Shown in pieces: positions 15,282 through 27,773 of a stretch of 37,649 nt of DNA. Under the pieces are notes generated by a model that saw nothing but the letters and a program-made list of their open reading frames with translations, had not been told where the DNA came from and did not search any database. A program made the translations under genes and the position numbers. The DNA comes from Gulosibacter massiliensis (lineage in GTDB: Bacteria > Actinomycetota > Actinomycetes > Actinomycetales > Microbacteriaceae): the NCBI GenBank assembly GCA_945949175.1, contig CAMFDU010000012.1, positions 1 through 37,649 on the forward strand. The letters run 5' to 3'. Every line of letters begins with the position of its first letter. The stretch's first letter is position 1.

Positions 15282-15310
15282 GGGCTCGGTCGAAAGACCG
15301 GGCTCGTTCC
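15282..15310 (+). terminator. Rho-independent terminator after the permease
   Basis: GGGCTCGGTC (15282-15291), GAAA tetraloop, GACCGGGCTC (15296-15305): a 10-bp stem with two wobble pairs, followed by GTTCCCTTT. It lies 22 nt after the permease stop and 29 nt before the next gene. Confidence 0.75.
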
Positions 15311-15333
15311 CTTTATCGCCGTACGATTAGCGC

Positions 15334-16086
15334 ATGCGCATCGAATCAATCTCAGACGCCGCCGGACACCCGGTTGGACTCCCCGTTTCATCTCTCGAGC
15401 CCGCCGAGCGGCCGAGTGGCGCGACGCTGGCGGGTTCGCGAGTTCGGCTCGAACGCCTCAGCGCCGAACAGCATGGGGCTGATTTGCATGATGCACTCCA
15501 GGCGGACCCTGCCGGAACACTGTGGACATACATGCCTCACGGCCCGTTCGACACCGAGCGGGATTTCATCAAATGGCTGTCGAGCATCGAAAACTCAACC
15601 GATCCGCTGTTTTACGCGATCATCGACCTTTCAACGAATCGATCAGTGGGCATTGCGGCCTATTTGCGCATCGATACGCACAACCGCACTGTCGAGGTCG
15701 GTTGGCTCACGTTTTCGGAACAACTTCGTCGAAGCACCGCGGCGACAGAGGCGATGTATCTCATGGCGACACACGCGTTCGAGCTCGGGTTCCGTCGATA
15801 CGAATGGAAGTGCAACGCTCTCAACGCACCGTCCATCGCCGCCGCAGAACGACTCGGCTTCAGTTTCGAGGGGATATTCCGAAACGCTGTCATCGTCAAA
15901 GGGCACAATCGGGACACGGCGTGGTTTGGGTTCACTGACGGGGATTGGCCGGCGATCAAACTGGCCCACGAAGCATGGCTTGACCCGTCGAATTTCGATG
16001 AATCGGGCAACCAAAAGTCGAGTCTTCGCGATTTGACCGCCCCCTTGCGTCATTCCGCGTGGCCAACGCTAACCGTCGAACGCTAA
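15334..16086 (+). CDS. GNAT-family N-acetyltransferase, RimJ/RimL type
   Basis: A 250-residue protein with a GNAT domain from about residue 40 to 200. Visible are RVRLERLSAEQHGADLHDAL (start of the RimL-type fold), VGIAAYLRIDTHNRTVEVGWLTFSEQLRRS...ATEAMYLM for the acetyl-CoA-binding region, and ALNAPSIAAAERLGFSFEGIFR, the strongly conserved RimJ/RimL motif. Such enzymes acetylate protein N-termini or small amines. The first 35 residues and last 40 are extra and unassigned. It follows the permease terminator, so it is probably its own transcription unit. Acceptor unknown. Confidence 0.88.
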   Translation: MRIESISDAAGHPVGLPVSSLEPAERPSGATLAGSRVRLERLSAEQHGADLHDALQADPAGTLWTYMPHGPFDTERDFIKWLSSIENSTDPLFYAIIDLSTNRSVGIAAYLRIDTHNRTVEVGWLTFSEQLRRSTAATEAMYLMATHAFELGFRRYEWKCNALNAPSIAAAERLGFSFEGIFRNAVIVKGHNRDTAWFGFTDGDWPAIKLAHEAWLDPSNFDESGNQKSSLRDLTAPLRHSAWPTLTVER

Positions 16087-16088
16087 AC

Positions 16089-16142
16089 CGCCGATCGGTG
16101 CGAAGCGCCGGTGCTGGTGCCGACCGCTTTTCCGGATCGGCG
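16089..16142. terminator. Hairpin between convergent genes, possible bidirectional terminator
   Basis: CGCCGATC (16089-16096) and GATCGGCG (16135-16142) form a perfect 8-bp inverted repeat enclosing smaller GC-rich pairings and a CTTTT run. It fills the 59-bp gap between the ends of the acetyltransferase and transporter genes. Termination activity is inferred from position. Confidence 0.4.
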
Positions 16143-16145
16143 TCC

Positions 16146-17426
16146 TCAGAAGTAACGGGTCAACACATAGGGCAAAGCCATTGCTATCGGCACGGCAGTA
16201 ACGGGGAGTCCGAAACGGAAGAACTGCCAGAACGAAATGTGTATACCACGGGCTTGTGCGAGCCCGATTGCCACGACATTCGCGCTTGCGCCAATTATCG
16301 TGAGGTTTCCACCAAAGTCTGCGCCAAAGGCGAGTGCCCACCACAATCCGTCATTTCCCGATGGTGGCAAAACCTCGACTAGGTGTTGCACCACGGGAAT
16401 CATGCTCGCGACGTAAGGAATGTTGTCGACAACACCGGATACGAGCGCCGATACGACCACCAACGCGCCCGCCGCCAATCGCGAGTCATCTCCGACGAAT
16501 TCGGCCAATGACTCAGACAAGGCGTCTAACGCTCCGACGTTGACCAGCGCACCAACCATGATGAACAGCCCCGCGAAAAAAACAAGCGTTCCCCATTCGA
16601 CGTCCATCGCAAAATCGGCTGGCTTTAATCCGCTGATTAGAACCAAAAGGCCGGCCCCCATCATGGCGATTAATGAAGGTTCAAGATGCACGACTGAGTG
16701 CAGGACAAATCCCACGACCACGATGGTCAACACACTCACGCTCTTGACGAGGAGTGTGCGGTCGGTGATGAACTTCGCCGGATTGAGTTTGAGGACTGCG
16801 CTACGATCTGAGGCTGTATTGGTCAGTTGTGTGCGGAAAAAGAACAACAACATGGGAATCACAACCACAAGGACCGCGGCCGAAAGAGGTGCCATGTGGA
16901 CAAGAAATTCGTTGAAGTCGAGTCCAGCTTTCGACGCGATGATGATGTTGGGCGGGTCCCCGATCAGTGTTGCCGCGCCTCCAATATTGCTGACAAAGAC
17001 CTCTCCAAGAATGAACGGGACAGGATTGACGCGCAATTTGTCCGCGATGAGGAACGTCATCGGCACGGCCAACAGAATCGTGGTGACATTGTCGAGAATC
17101 GCACTGGCCGACGCCACCAACACAAGAATGTAAACGAACGTGGTTCTCGGGTTTCCCTTCGCCCAGTGGATCGATTTGACCGCGAGAAATTCAAATAGTC
17201 CTGTCTTGTGAATCACGCTGACGATAATCATCATCCCCAGAAGGAGAAAAATGACGTTCCAATCGATTCCCGTCTCGTGGCTGTAGAAAGCACTCGACGA
17301 GTCGGTTGCGCCCAGAAGAATCATCGCGGCGGCTCCTGCCGAAACTACGGCGACCCGATTGAACTTTTCTGACGCAATCAGTGCATAAGCGACGATGAAA
17401 ACTACAGTGGCGGCAATAGTGAGCAT
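16146..17426 (-). CDS. ArsB/NhaD-type ion transporter
   Basis: A 426-residue membrane protein with 11 or so hydrophobic helices, of the ion transporter superfamily that includes ArsB, NhaD and the P-protein. Key motifs are SASAILDNVTTILLAVPM and SNIGGAATLIGDPPNIIIAS in the first half, and the matching inverted repeat SALVSGVVDNIPYVASMIP and DFGGNLTIIGASANVVAIG in the second; these are substrate-binding hairpins in this fold. Members export arsenite, exchange Na+/H+ or carry carboxylates. An ArsR lies 4 kb away, but the direct neighbour is a DtxR regulator, so arsenite should not be assumed. It lies 92 nt downstream of dtxR in the same direction and may be co-transcribed. Confidence 0.85.
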   Translation of the reverse strand: MLTIAATVVFIVAYALIASEKFNRVAVVSAGAAAMILLGATDSSSAFYSHETGIDWNVIFLLLGMMIIVSVIHKTGLFEFLAVKSIHWAKGNPRTTFVYILVLVASASAILDNVTTILLAVPMTFLIADKLRVNPVPFILGEVFVSNIGGAATLIGDPPNIIIASKAGLDFNEFLVHMAPLSAAVLVVVIPMLLFFFRTQLTNTASDRSAVLKLNPAKFITDRTLLVKSVSVLTIVVVGFVLHSVVHLEPSLIAMMGAGLLVLISGLKPADFAMDVEWGTLVFFAGLFIMVGALVNVGALDALSESLAEFVGDDSRLAAGALVVVSALVSGVVDNIPYVASMIPVVQHLVEVLPPSGNDGLWWALAFGADFGGNLTIIGASANVVAIGLAQARGIHISFWQFFRFGLPVTAVPIAMALPYVLTRYF

Positions 17427-17518
17427 AAGAAATCCCTACGGTCGAACGAGCGCTGACCAGTCTTCCCAGCTTTCCTTCCCCAGTATATCGGCCGTTCGCC
17501 TTACGCTCGGTGTGGCTG

Positions 17519-18187
17519 TCAAAGCCCCACAAACAGCTGAGCGGCGAAATGGACGTCAAGGGTGACTGACCCCGCCGGCCCGCCGACCAGATAACTCGAG
17601 TCTGAGCGTGTGATTGTCACGACCGCACCGGGCGTGATTCCCGCAGCATAGAAATCAGTCAACAAACCGTCGTCCGCTTGGATTCCTTCCCCCAGCGATC
17701 GAACAGTTCCGGATATTGAGGAATCACAATCGGTAGCGGGGACGCCCGGGATGAAACTTACCCCTTTTCGTCCGATGTGCCCCAGGCCCGGTATGGGGTT
17801 CCCATAGGGATCGGTGTCTAGGTTCGTGAGGAGCGCTGCGAGTTTTTCTTCGGCCGCATCGCCGAGAACGTGTTCCCATCGACAGGCCTCCTCGTGACAA
17901 TCCGCCCAATCAAGCCCCAGAACGTCGAAGAGGAACCGCTCGGCGATACGGTGCTTTCGCATTACCGCAACGGCGATGTGCCGGCCCTCGTCGGTGAGTT
18001 CCACAATTCGTTCGTCCCCGAGACGCAGCAGCCCATCCCGTTCAAGTCGAGACACCGTTTGTGACACGGATGGCATCGCCTGTTCTAGGCGCTCGGCGAG
18101 ACGCGCGCGAAGTGCGGGTTGGCGTTGTTCTTCCAGTTCGAAGACGACTTTGAGATACATCTCGGTAGTGTCAATCAATTCGGACAT
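17519..18187 (-). CDS. DtxR/MntR-family metal-dependent repressor
   Basis: A 222-residue protein with the three-part DtxR layout. The N-terminal winged helix (SELIDTTEMYLKVVFELEEQ... MPSVSQTVSRLERDGLL) is followed by a metal-binding/dimer domain with the ligand-rich RKHRIAERFLFDVLGLDWADCHEEACRWEHVL, then a C-terminal SH3-like (FeoA-type) domain ending HFAAQLFVGL. With Mn(II) or Fe(II) these proteins repress metal uptake genes. ATG at 18187 follows a G-rich ribosome site (AGGGGGGG); a GTG at 18193 is possible. Divergent from a secreted fibronectin-III protein and upstream of the ArsB/NhaD transporter. The metal is not assigned, and no metal importer lies in the window. Confidence 0.88.
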   Translation of the reverse strand: MSELIDTTEMYLKVVFELEEQRQPALRARLAERLEQAMPSVSQTVSRLERDGLLRLGDERIVELTDEGRHIAVAVMRKHRIAERFLFDVLGLDWADCHEEACRWEHVLGDAAEEKLAALLTNLDTDPYGNPIPGLGHIGRKGVSFIPGVPATDCDSSISGTVRSLGEGIQADDGLLTDFYAAGITPGAVVTITRSDSSYLVGGPAGSVTLDVHFAAQLFVGL

Positions 18188-18201
18188 ATCCACCCCCCCT
18201 G

Positions 18202-18248
18202 GTCAAAAATACCGCTCGCTGTGGATAATTTACGACACGAGTTCGTGT
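18202..18248 (+). promoter_or_regulatory. Promoter with ACACGA-GT-TCGTGT palindrome
   Basis: GTCAAA (18202) and GATAAT (18224-18229), 16 bp apart, are a possible promoter for the secreted protein. The palindrome ACACGA-GT-TCGTGT (18235-18248) lies at the expected transcription start. It does not resemble a known DtxR box closely, so the binding protein is unknown. Confidence 0.4.
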
Positions 18249-18268
18249 GGAGTGGTGAGTTATCTCCC

Positions 18269-20536
18269 ATGACACAATCACCCACCCGTCGTTTCCTCAA
18301 CGCAATCGGCAATATCGTCCTGATCACCGCCACGTCGCTCAGCGCACCGTTCTGGCCAACACAACCCGCGAGCGCAACAATCGCGTCACCAGGCAGCCTC
18401 TCGTCTACGAGCGCACCTGCTGGAATCATCATCAACTCTCCGTGGGTGGTCGACGCCTCGGGAACAGAATGGGCCTACGGCACAACGAGTGCATCCATGG
18501 GAACACTGATCTCGAGAAATCCAGTGACCGGCGGGTTCACGTCGCGGGCTATTGCCGCTGGAAACGAAGGTTCAGTATCCGGACTCTACTCACCACTAAC
18601 GAACATGGCGATTTTTAGTACCCGCCGCACGGGATTGGGAAACCAAATCACCACCTTCGACCTAACAACAGGGACTCGAATCGCCACCCGATCATTGGCG
18701 ACCAACGAAAACCTCATCCGCGCGTTAGCGTTCAACTCCGACGCAGACTCCTACATCATTGGCACCAACCAAAGTCCGGCAAAGGTCATGAAGTTCGGAA
18801 CCAGCACCGGGAACCTGGAATACAGTTCCACGCTGGCAACCGGGCTCAACGAGATCACTGCGTTTATTCCCAACGGCACCGAGTTGCTCGCGGCGGTCAA
18901 CACAAATCCAATCAAATTGGTTCCGTTCACGCGGAACCGACTGGTCGTTGGAGCGGCAATTTCACTTCCCGCGGGGACACCAACCCTGCTCGACCCGATT
19001 GTGGTAGGAACCACCGCCTACATGGGCACCGACGCAACGCCTGGTCGAATCACAGCAATAGATATCGCGACCAAAACAGTGATTGGATCGACGACCTTGA
19101 ACGCAGGAGAAGTTGGGGCGCGCAATCTTGTGGTTGACGGCTCAACCGGAACCTTGTACGCGACGACCAATAGCGCGGAGGGTCCGCGGATTGCATCGTT
19201 TCGACTGACTGATTTAGCTCGACTAGGAACTGCGCAACTCAGAGCGGGATTTTCGGCCACGTCACTGTGGTTGTCGCAAGGGACGCTCACCACCGGCTTC
19301 GAGGAAACCCGAGGTGTCGAGACCTTCACCGTCGCACCCGAACCGAACGCGCCTGTCATCAGGGAAGTTCAGGAATCGGACTCATCACTGATTGTCTCTT
19401 GGAATTCCGGTGGGTCGGTCGAACCAATTCTCGAATACACGGCAACCGCTGTCGCCGGGTCCTCCTCGAGCTCGTGTTCATCGAACGGGACTGCATGCAC
19501 AATTCAGGGCTTGAACAACGGAACCACCTACTCGGTCTCGGTCGTGGCACGTTCCGCCGCCGGAATCAGTCAGGCAACACTGGCCTCTGGTATGCCGCGC
19601 ACCGTTCCGGACGCACCCACGACACCTCTCGTGACTCGGGGAAACACCAACGTAACCGTAACCTGGACACCTCGAGGCGACGGTGGTGTGCCGATCACGG
19701 GTTACCGAGCAACGGCGTCACCCAGTGGCCAAATGTGCGAGTCCATCACCCAAACCTGCACCATTTCCGGATTACCGAATGGGGTCGCGCAAACAATTCA
19801 CGTTGTCGCGCACAATTCAGTAGGAACATCACTGCCTTCAGCACCGAGCGCTTCCGTGACCCCCGCAACAGTCCCTGATTCACCGTCATCGCTGAGCGCC
19901 ACCGCGAGCGCCGACAGGGCAGAGCTCGAATGGTCTGCGTCGCCAGACGACGGCGGAGACCCGATTACCGGATATCGCGTTCGCATCTGGATGGAGACTC
20001 TCGTCGTTGCCGAGTTTGATACGTCCGTGACGAAGGCTTCCGTGCCTGGACTGACCAACGGGGTGGACTATCGCGTTACCGTCACAGCGGTCAACACCAT
20101 CGGTGAAAGCGTTGCGCGGGAATCCGCATTTGTGATTCCAATTTCACCTCCCGTCGTCGACCCACCGATCGTCGACCCACCGATCGTCGACCCGCCGATT
20201 GTTGACCCGCCAATTGTGGATCCTCCCGTCGTAGACCCTCCACCTGGTTTCCTTACCCCTAGCGCGCCAACCGACATCGCCGTAGTCAGCACAGCGCGAA
20301 AATTCGTGACGGTGGGATGGCGAATTGAGAATTCCGTTCGAGCACCCGTCATCGATTTCATTGTTCACCTGAGTCGACACAAAAACCGAGGGTTCACCGT
20401 GTGGCCTGACGCCCTATCGGCTAACCCGAGGGTCGAGTTGCAAAAACCCCGTCGTGGCGCACTGTATGTCCGTGTGATCGCAGTCACTAGTTCGGGTGAA
20501 TCCGTCCCGTCAGAAGTGAAACGGGTCACCCGCTGA
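18269..20536 (+). CDS. Secreted multidomain protein with fibronectin type III repeats
   Basis: A 755-residue exported protein. ATG at 18269 gives a Sec signal peptide: basic SPTRRF, hydrophobic core, and cleavage probably after PASA near residue 36. Residues about 40-355 look like a beta-propeller (repeated VDGSTGTLYATT-type strands). Residues about 360-625 hold three FN3 domains with recurring signatures such as WTPRGDGGVPITGYRA and GLTNGVDYRVTVTAVNTIGES. A proline-rich linker of six PP(I/V)VD units (about 627-656) precedes a fourth FN3-like domain at the C-terminus. No LPXTG motif or C-terminal membrane anchor is seen, so it is released or held non-covalently. Actinobacterial proteins of this layout are surface or matrix proteins; no enzyme domain is recognised. 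Confidence 0.85.
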   Translation: MTQSPTRRFLNAIGNIVLITATSLSAPFWPTQPASATIASPGSLSSTSAPAGIIINSPWVVDASGTEWAYGTTSASMGTLISRNPVTGGFTSRAIAAGNEGSVSGLYSPLTNMAIFSTRRTGLGNQITTFDLTTGTRIATRSLATNENLIRALAFNSDADSYIIGTNQSPAKVMKFGTSTGNLEYSSTLATGLNEITAFIPNGTELLAAVNTNPIKLVPFTRNRLVVGAAISLPAGTPTLLDPIVVGTTAYMGTDATPGRITAIDIATKTVIGSTTLNAGEVGARNLVVDGSTGTLYATTNSAEGPRIASFRLTDLARLGTAQLRAGFSATSLWLSQGTLTTGFEETRGVETFTVAPEPNAPVIREVQESDSSLIVSWNSGGSVEPILEYTATAVAGSSSSSCSSNGTACTIQGLNNGTTYSVSVVARSAAGISQATLASGMPRTVPDAPTTPLVTRGNTNVTVTWTPRGDGGVPITGYRATASPSGQMCESITQTCTISGLPNGVAQTIHVVAHNSVGTSLPSAPSASVTPATVPDSPSSLSATASADRAELEWSASPDDGGDPITGYRVRIWMETLVVAEFDTSVTKASVPGLTNGVDYRVTVTAVNTIGESVARESAFVIPISPPVVDPPIVDPPIVDPPIVDPPIVDPPVVDPPPGFLTPSAPTDIAVVSTARKFVTVGWRIENSVRAPVIDFIVHLSRHKNRGFTVWPDALSANPRVELQKPRRGALYVRVIAVTSSGESVPSEVKRVTR
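20147..20236 (+). repeat. Six-unit 15-bp coding tandem repeat (PPxVD linker)
   Basis: Six consecutive 15-bp units encode PPVVD or PPIVD. Units 2 and 3 (20162-20176, 20177-20191) are identical in DNA; the others differ mainly at third codon positions. This suggests an old expansion plus a recent duplication. The array is in frame and can change length without breaking the protein. Confidence 0.9.
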
Positions 20537-20541
20537 CCGAC

Positions 20542-22011
20542 TCAGCGAATGCCGAGGATTGCGGCCGTGCGCTTGAGTGACGCGCGTGCGGCAGCTGAAT
20601 CGGTTGCCAGCGCTGTTCCATACGACGGAACGAGATTTGCGATTTTTGCGCCCCACACCGACTCTTTCGAGGGGAAACAGGTTGCGAGGACGTCAAGCAT
20701 CGCAGCCACCGCCGTGGACGCTCCGGGGGAAGCGCCCAGCAGGCCGGCGATTGATCCGTCAGCGTGAGAAATCACTTCAGTGCCGAACTTGAGGACACCG
20801 CCCTTCTTGGCGTCCTTGGCGATCACTTGCACGCGCTGCCCCGCGGAATATCCATACCAGTCAGCGGCGTTAGCCTCGGGAAAATACTCGCGTAGCGCCG
20901 CCATGCGCTTAGCACGTCCTGCAAAAACCTCAGTCGCGAGGTACTTGATGAGTCCCAGATTGGTGACCGCGACCGCAAGCATCGGGATGATGTTCCCGAA
21001 ACGAATTGATCGGGGAAGGTCCCACCACGATCCGTCTTTGAGGAACTTGGGCGTGAAACCCGCATACGGGCCAAAGAGCAGGCTGGACTTGCCGTTGACG
21101 ACACGAGTGTCGAGGTGTGGAACCGACATTGGCGGGGCCCCAACAGCCGCCTTTCCGTAAACCTTCGCGTTGTGACGGGCGACGACGTCGGGATTGTCGC
21201 ATCGATAAAACTGTCCTGAAACCGGGAATCCGGCGTAACCGCTGACTTCAGGGATACCCGCGCGTTGCAACAGGTTGAGGGCATGGCCACCCGCACCGAC
21301 GAAGACAAACTTTGCGACCACAGTTGACGGAGTGCGGCCGATTTCGTTGCGCACCACGACGTTCCACAGACCGTCCTTGCGACGTCGAATTGATCGAACC
21401 GAATGATTGATATGAACCTCAGTCTTGGGCCCCACAATCGAGTTGACCAGTATTTTAGTCAGCGCGCCAAAGTCAATGTCGGTGCCGTTCTGAAAACGGG
21501 TCGCCGCCACCGGCTCGGACTTCGGTCGACCGGGCATGACGAGCGGTGCCCACTGGTGAATGACCTTTGGGTCATCCGTGAATTCTGCGCCGGGGAAAAG
21601 AGGATGTTTCTTCAATGCCTCGTAACGATTCTTGAGATACGCAACATTGTCAGCGCCCCACACAAACGACATGTGTGGAACGGGGACGAGAAACGATGAC
21701 GGGTCGGGGATGGTTCCGTCGTTAACCAAGGCGGACCAATATTCTCGAGACAGTTGGAATTCTTCGTTCACCTTGATTGCGCTGGCGGTCGAGACACTGC
21801 CGTCTGGCTGTTCGGGGGTGTAATTCAATTCGCACAAGGCCGAATGTCCTGTACCAGCGTTGTTCCAGGGGTTCGTCGATTCAGGAGCGAGTCCAGGCCC
21901 GCGCTCGAACAATGAAATCGTCCAGTTGGGCTCGAGTCTCCGAAGAAGTGAACCGAGAGTGGCGCTCATGATGCCCCCACCCACGAGGACGACGTCAACA
22001 ATCTTGGTCAC
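20542..22011 (-). CDS. mqo: Malate:quinone oxidoreductase
   Basis: A 489-residue FAD enzyme that oxidises malate to oxaloacetate and passes electrons to membrane quinone, a TCA-cycle step. The N-terminal FAD-binding VVLVGGGIMSATLGSLLRRLEP is the family signature, followed by NNAGTGHSALCELNYTP and EEFQLSREYW, both highly conserved in Mqo. The C-terminal region with GLLGASPGAST is also characteristic. Length equals the usual 490-500. It starts at GTG 22011, divergent from the exporter at 22046 with only 34 nt between them, and converges on the FN3 protein gene. Confidence 0.97.
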   Translation of the reverse strand: MTKIVDVVLVGGGIMSATLGSLLRRLEPNWTISLFERGPGLAPESTNPWNNAGTGHSALCELNYTPEQPDGSVSTASAIKVNEEFQLSREYWSALVNDGTIPDPSSFLVPVPHMSFVWGADNVAYLKNRYEALKKHPLFPGAEFTDDPKVIHQWAPLVMPGRPKSEPVAATRFQNGTDIDFGALTKILVNSIVGPKTEVHINHSVRSIRRRKDGLWNVVVRNEIGRTPSTVVAKFVFVGAGGHALNLLQRAGIPEVSGYAGFPVSGQFYRCDNPDVVARHNAKVYGKAAVGAPPMSVPHLDTRVVNGKSSLLFGPYAGFTPKFLKDGSWWDLPRSIRFGNIIPMLAVAVTNLGLIKYLATEVFAGRAKRMAALREYFPEANAADWYGYSAGQRVQVIAKDAKKGGVLKFGTEVISHADGSIAGLLGASPGASTAVAAMLDVLATCFPSKESVWGAKIANLVPSYGTALATDSAAARASLKRTAAILGIR

Positions 22012-22033
22012 CCAACCATTCTATCCGCGCCAT

Positions 22034-22039
22034 TAGGCT
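22034..22039 (+). promoter_or_regulatory. -10 box for a leaderless exporter transcript
   Basis: TAGGCT ends 6 nt before the GTG start at 22046, with no ribosome site in between. In a 34-bp divergent gap this points to a leaderless mRNA. Confidence 0.45.
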
Positions 22040-22045
22040 GAATTT

Positions 22046-25145
<3,100 letters not shown>

Positions 25146-25221
25146 GGGTTTTCTCTCGTTCGTGGTTCAGGCGAAGGCGGTCGCGTCGTTGCCCACCTAA
25201 TTGGGGAGATTCTATCGAAAT

Positions 25222-25824
25222 TTAGGGCTGCGTGATTCGAGTGCGGCCCTCGAAGGCACGACCTAGCGTAATCTCATCGGCGTACTCAAGGTCGCCGCCG
25301 ACAGGCAATCCGCTCGCAAGTCGCGACACGATCATTCCCAGTGGTCCGATAAGTCGTGACAGATATGTCGCGGTCGCTTCGCCTTCGACGTTCGGGTCGG
25401 TTGCGAGGATGATTTCGGTGATAGAGGTGTCGCGGAGCCGTTCCAACAGCGGTGCGATACGCAATTGGTCTGGGCCAATTCCGTCAATGGGGCTGATTGC
25501 TCCGCCCAGCACATGGTAAACACCCGTGAATTCGCGGGTCCGCTCGATCGCAACGACGTCCTTGGCTTCTTCAACAACACAAATCTGGTCACGACGGCGG
25601 CGCGGGTCACGGCAAATCGCGCATTCGGCATCTTGAGATACGTTCCCGCAGGTCACACAGAATTTAACGCTAGCCCTCACGGTTCGAAGTAGTTCCGCAA
25701 GACGGGCCGGATCAAACGATTCCGTTTGGATGATGTGGAACGCAATGCGTTGTGCCGATTTCGGCCCGATACCGGGAAGGCGACCAAATTCGTCAATCAG
25801 TTCTTGAAGTATGCCCTCGTACAT
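25222..25824 (-). CDS. recR: Recombination mediator RecR
   Basis: A 200-residue protein that, with RecO, loads RecA at gaps. The helix-hairpin-helix is at [19 protein letters not shown], the zinc finger at [16 protein letters not shown], and the Toprim domain at [17 protein letters not shown] onwards, ending with [26 protein letters not shown]. All are canonical and the length is standard. It starts 2 nt after the dnaX stop, the common dnaX-recR arrangement. Confidence 0.98.
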   Translation of the reverse strand: MYEGILQELIDEFGRLPGIGPKSAQRIAFHIIQTESFDPARLAELLRTVRASVKFCVTCGNVSQDAECAICRDPRRRRDQICVVEEAKDVVAIERTREFTGVYHVLGGAISPIDGIGPDQLRIAPLLERLRDTSITEIILATDPNVEGEATATYLSRLIGPLGMIVSRLASGLPVGGDLEYADEITLGRAFEGRTRITQP

Positions 25825-25826
25825 CT

Positions 25827-27701
25827 TTAGTTGTTACCCTCACGCGGTGTCGGGTCGATGTCAAATATCGCGGGGGTGTCATCGGCCGGTACGGAGCGTG
25901 CGTTCGGTGTTCCCGCATCATCAATGTTGGCAATCAGCGTGGCTCCGAGCATCTCGCGAATCACGGATTCGCCCCGGCGTTCTGCCGATTCGGGTGCATC
26001 CGATTCGACGGCGACATGCTCGGTTTCGCTGGGCGCGGACGCCGCGAGTTTGGGCGATTCGACGGGCTCCATCTTGGTCGTCGGCGCGTCATCGTCTGGG
26101 GCTTCAGCATCAGTGGCCGGCGTGTCAACCATTACGGGTGTGACAGTTTTTGCCGGCGCTGTCGAACTCAAACCGACTGTGATTCCGAGACGCGGCACGA
26201 ATCGGAGGCGCACTCCGAGCGCACCCTGAATCGCCTCGCGAAGATCTTCAAAGACGGCATTACCGCTCGTCGGGTTCTCTTTGAAACGATCAACCCACAT
26301 CTGTTCCGAGAATTCGAGGGTGAGTACATCCCCCTCGAGAAGCGCGGCGCGGGCCGAGTTCACGACAACCCACGAGCCCTTCGACGACTCGAGTTCTTCA
26401 AGAATCGCCGGCCACACGTCGAGGAGTTCCGCGAGCGTCCCGGGCTCGACGGTTGAAGCTACTGGCGCTGTGACGTTAACGGGGGTGGAAACTGATGCAA
26501 CCGGCTTTAAAACATCGGGTTCGGCAACAATTGCTGCAGGAACAGCAGGAGTCACGGGAGCCGCGTCGGTCACAGGTGCTGATTGAGAGTTGTTTTGGTC
26601 GGGAAGTTCGGTTAATAGTCGGGCGACCATCAGCTCAAGATGAATTCTGGGAGGGGTCGTTCCTGTCATTCCCGACAACGCTGCGTTGACGATGTCGGCA
26701 GCACGTGACAGTGCAGCAGAGCCATACAGCGCGGCGAGCCCGTTCATGCGAGTGATTTCATCCGCCGGGATTCCTCGCAGGACCGCCGCGGCCCCGTCGC
26801 CTGTTGCGTTGATGATGATCAGGTCGCGCAGGCGTTCAAGTACATCCTCGACAAAGCGCCTCGGATCGTTCCCCGTCTGCACAACACGGTCGATTGCCCC
26901 AAAGGCGTGAGCCGCTTCGCCACGCCCAATCGCTTCAATGCTCTCGTCGAGAAGTTCGCTCGGCGTGTAACCGAGCAAGTTGTTCGTGCGTACACGGTTG
27001 ACGGTGTTGTCGTCCGAACCCGCGATGATCTGGTCGAGTAAAGACAAGGTGTCGCGGACCGAGCCACCGCCCGCACGAATGACCAACGGCAGAACGCCGT
27101 CTTCGATCGTGACCTTTTCCTGGACGCAGAGTTCCGTCACGTAATCGAGCATGACCGCGGGAGGGACGAGGCGGAAGGGGTAATGATGGGTTCTCGACCG
27201 AATTGTTCCGATGACCTTCTCGGGCTCTGTCGTCGCAAAGATGAACTTGACGTGCTCGGGCGGCTCTTCGACGATTTTGAGGAGAGCGTTGAATCCTTGT
27301 TGGGTCACCATGTGTGCTTCGTCGAGGATGAAAATTTTGTATCGGTCTCGGGCCGGTGCAAAGCCTGCGCGTTCTCGCAGTTCTCGCGCATCATCGACGC
27401 CGTTGTGGCTCGCCGCATCAATCTCGACAACGTCGAGCGAACCAGATCCGTCACGGGACAATTCGACGCAACTGTCACACTTTCCGCAGGGCGTATCGGT
27501 CGGGCCTTCAGCGCAATTGAGGCACCGGGCAAGAATTCGGGCGGACGTGGTCTTGCCACAACCGCGCGGACCAGAGAACAAGTAAGCGTGATTGACACGG
27601 TTTTGACGAAGAGCGGCGCGCAGCGGATCGGTCACCTGAGATTGCCCGATGAGTTCATCGAATGATTCGGGTCGGTACCGACGATAAAGAGCGACTGCCA
27701 C
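25827..27701 (-). CDS. dnaX: DNA polymerase III subunit gamma/tau
   Basis: A 624-residue clamp-loader ATPase. Walker A is GPRGCGKT (residues 44-51), the zinc module has cysteines in CLNC...CGKCDSC (about 63-80), Walker B is ILDEAH, and sensor 1 is [11 protein letters not shown]. The AAA+ and collar domains end near residue 370; beyond that lies a long Pro/Ala/Val/Thr-rich tail (tau-like) with an intervening folded segment [23 protein letters not shown]. The tail suggests the long form binds the polymerase; no programmed frameshift signal was identified. Encoded downstream of the SRP RNA. Confidence 0.97.
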   Translation of the reverse strand: MAVALYRRYRPESFDELIGQSQVTDPLRAALRQNRVNHAYLFSGPRGCGKTTSARILARCLNCAEGPTDTPCGKCDSCVELSRDGSGSLDVVEIDAASHNGVDDARELRERAGFAPARDRYKIFILDEAHMVTQQGFNALLKIVEEPPEHVKFIFATTEPEKVIGTIRSRTHHYPFRLVPPAVMLDYVTELCVQEKVTIEDGVLPLVIRAGGGSVRDTLSLLDQIIAGSDDNTVNRVRTNNLLGYTPSELLDESIEAIGRGEAAHAFGAIDRVVQTGNDPRRFVEDVLERLRDLIIINATGDGAAAVLRGIPADEITRMNGLAALYGSAALSRAADIVNAALSGMTGTTPPRIHLELMVARLLTELPDQNNSQSAPVTDAAPVTPAVPAAIVAEPDVLKPVASVSTPVNVTAPVASTVEPGTLAELLDVWPAILEELESSKGSWVVVNSARAALLEGDVLTLEFSEQMWVDRFKENPTSGNAVFEDLREAIQGALGVRLRFVPRLGITVGLSSTAPAKTVTPVMVDTPATDAEAPDDDAPTTKMEPVESPKLAASAPSETEHVAVESDAPESAERRGESVIREMLGATLIANIDDAGTPNARSVPADDTPAIFDIDPTPREGNN

Positions 27702-27773
27702 TCTATGAGATTACCCGCACCCTTCGACTTTCACGGGGCGGCGCGAACGCTGGGCTGTTAGGAAACGATATGA

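Noticed and set aside
16420-17133. A long plus-strand frame opposite the ArsB/NhaD transporter.
   Set aside because: The low-complexity Thr/Arg/Ala-rich translation mirrors the transporter codons; the minus-strand protein has clear family motifs.
20147-20236. Short tandem repeats that could suggest a CRISPR array or minisatellite.
   Set aside because: Units are 15 bp with no spacers and encode an in-frame PPxVD linker within a secreted protein.
25146-25221. A tRNA or riboswitch in the gap before lysC.
   Set aside because: No cloverleaf, lysine-riboswitch motif or terminator hairpin could be seen in the 76 bases.
27702-27773. A second small RNA between the SRP RNA and dnaX.
   Set aside because: No stable hairpin or promoter was evident; it is probably the dnaX 5' leader.
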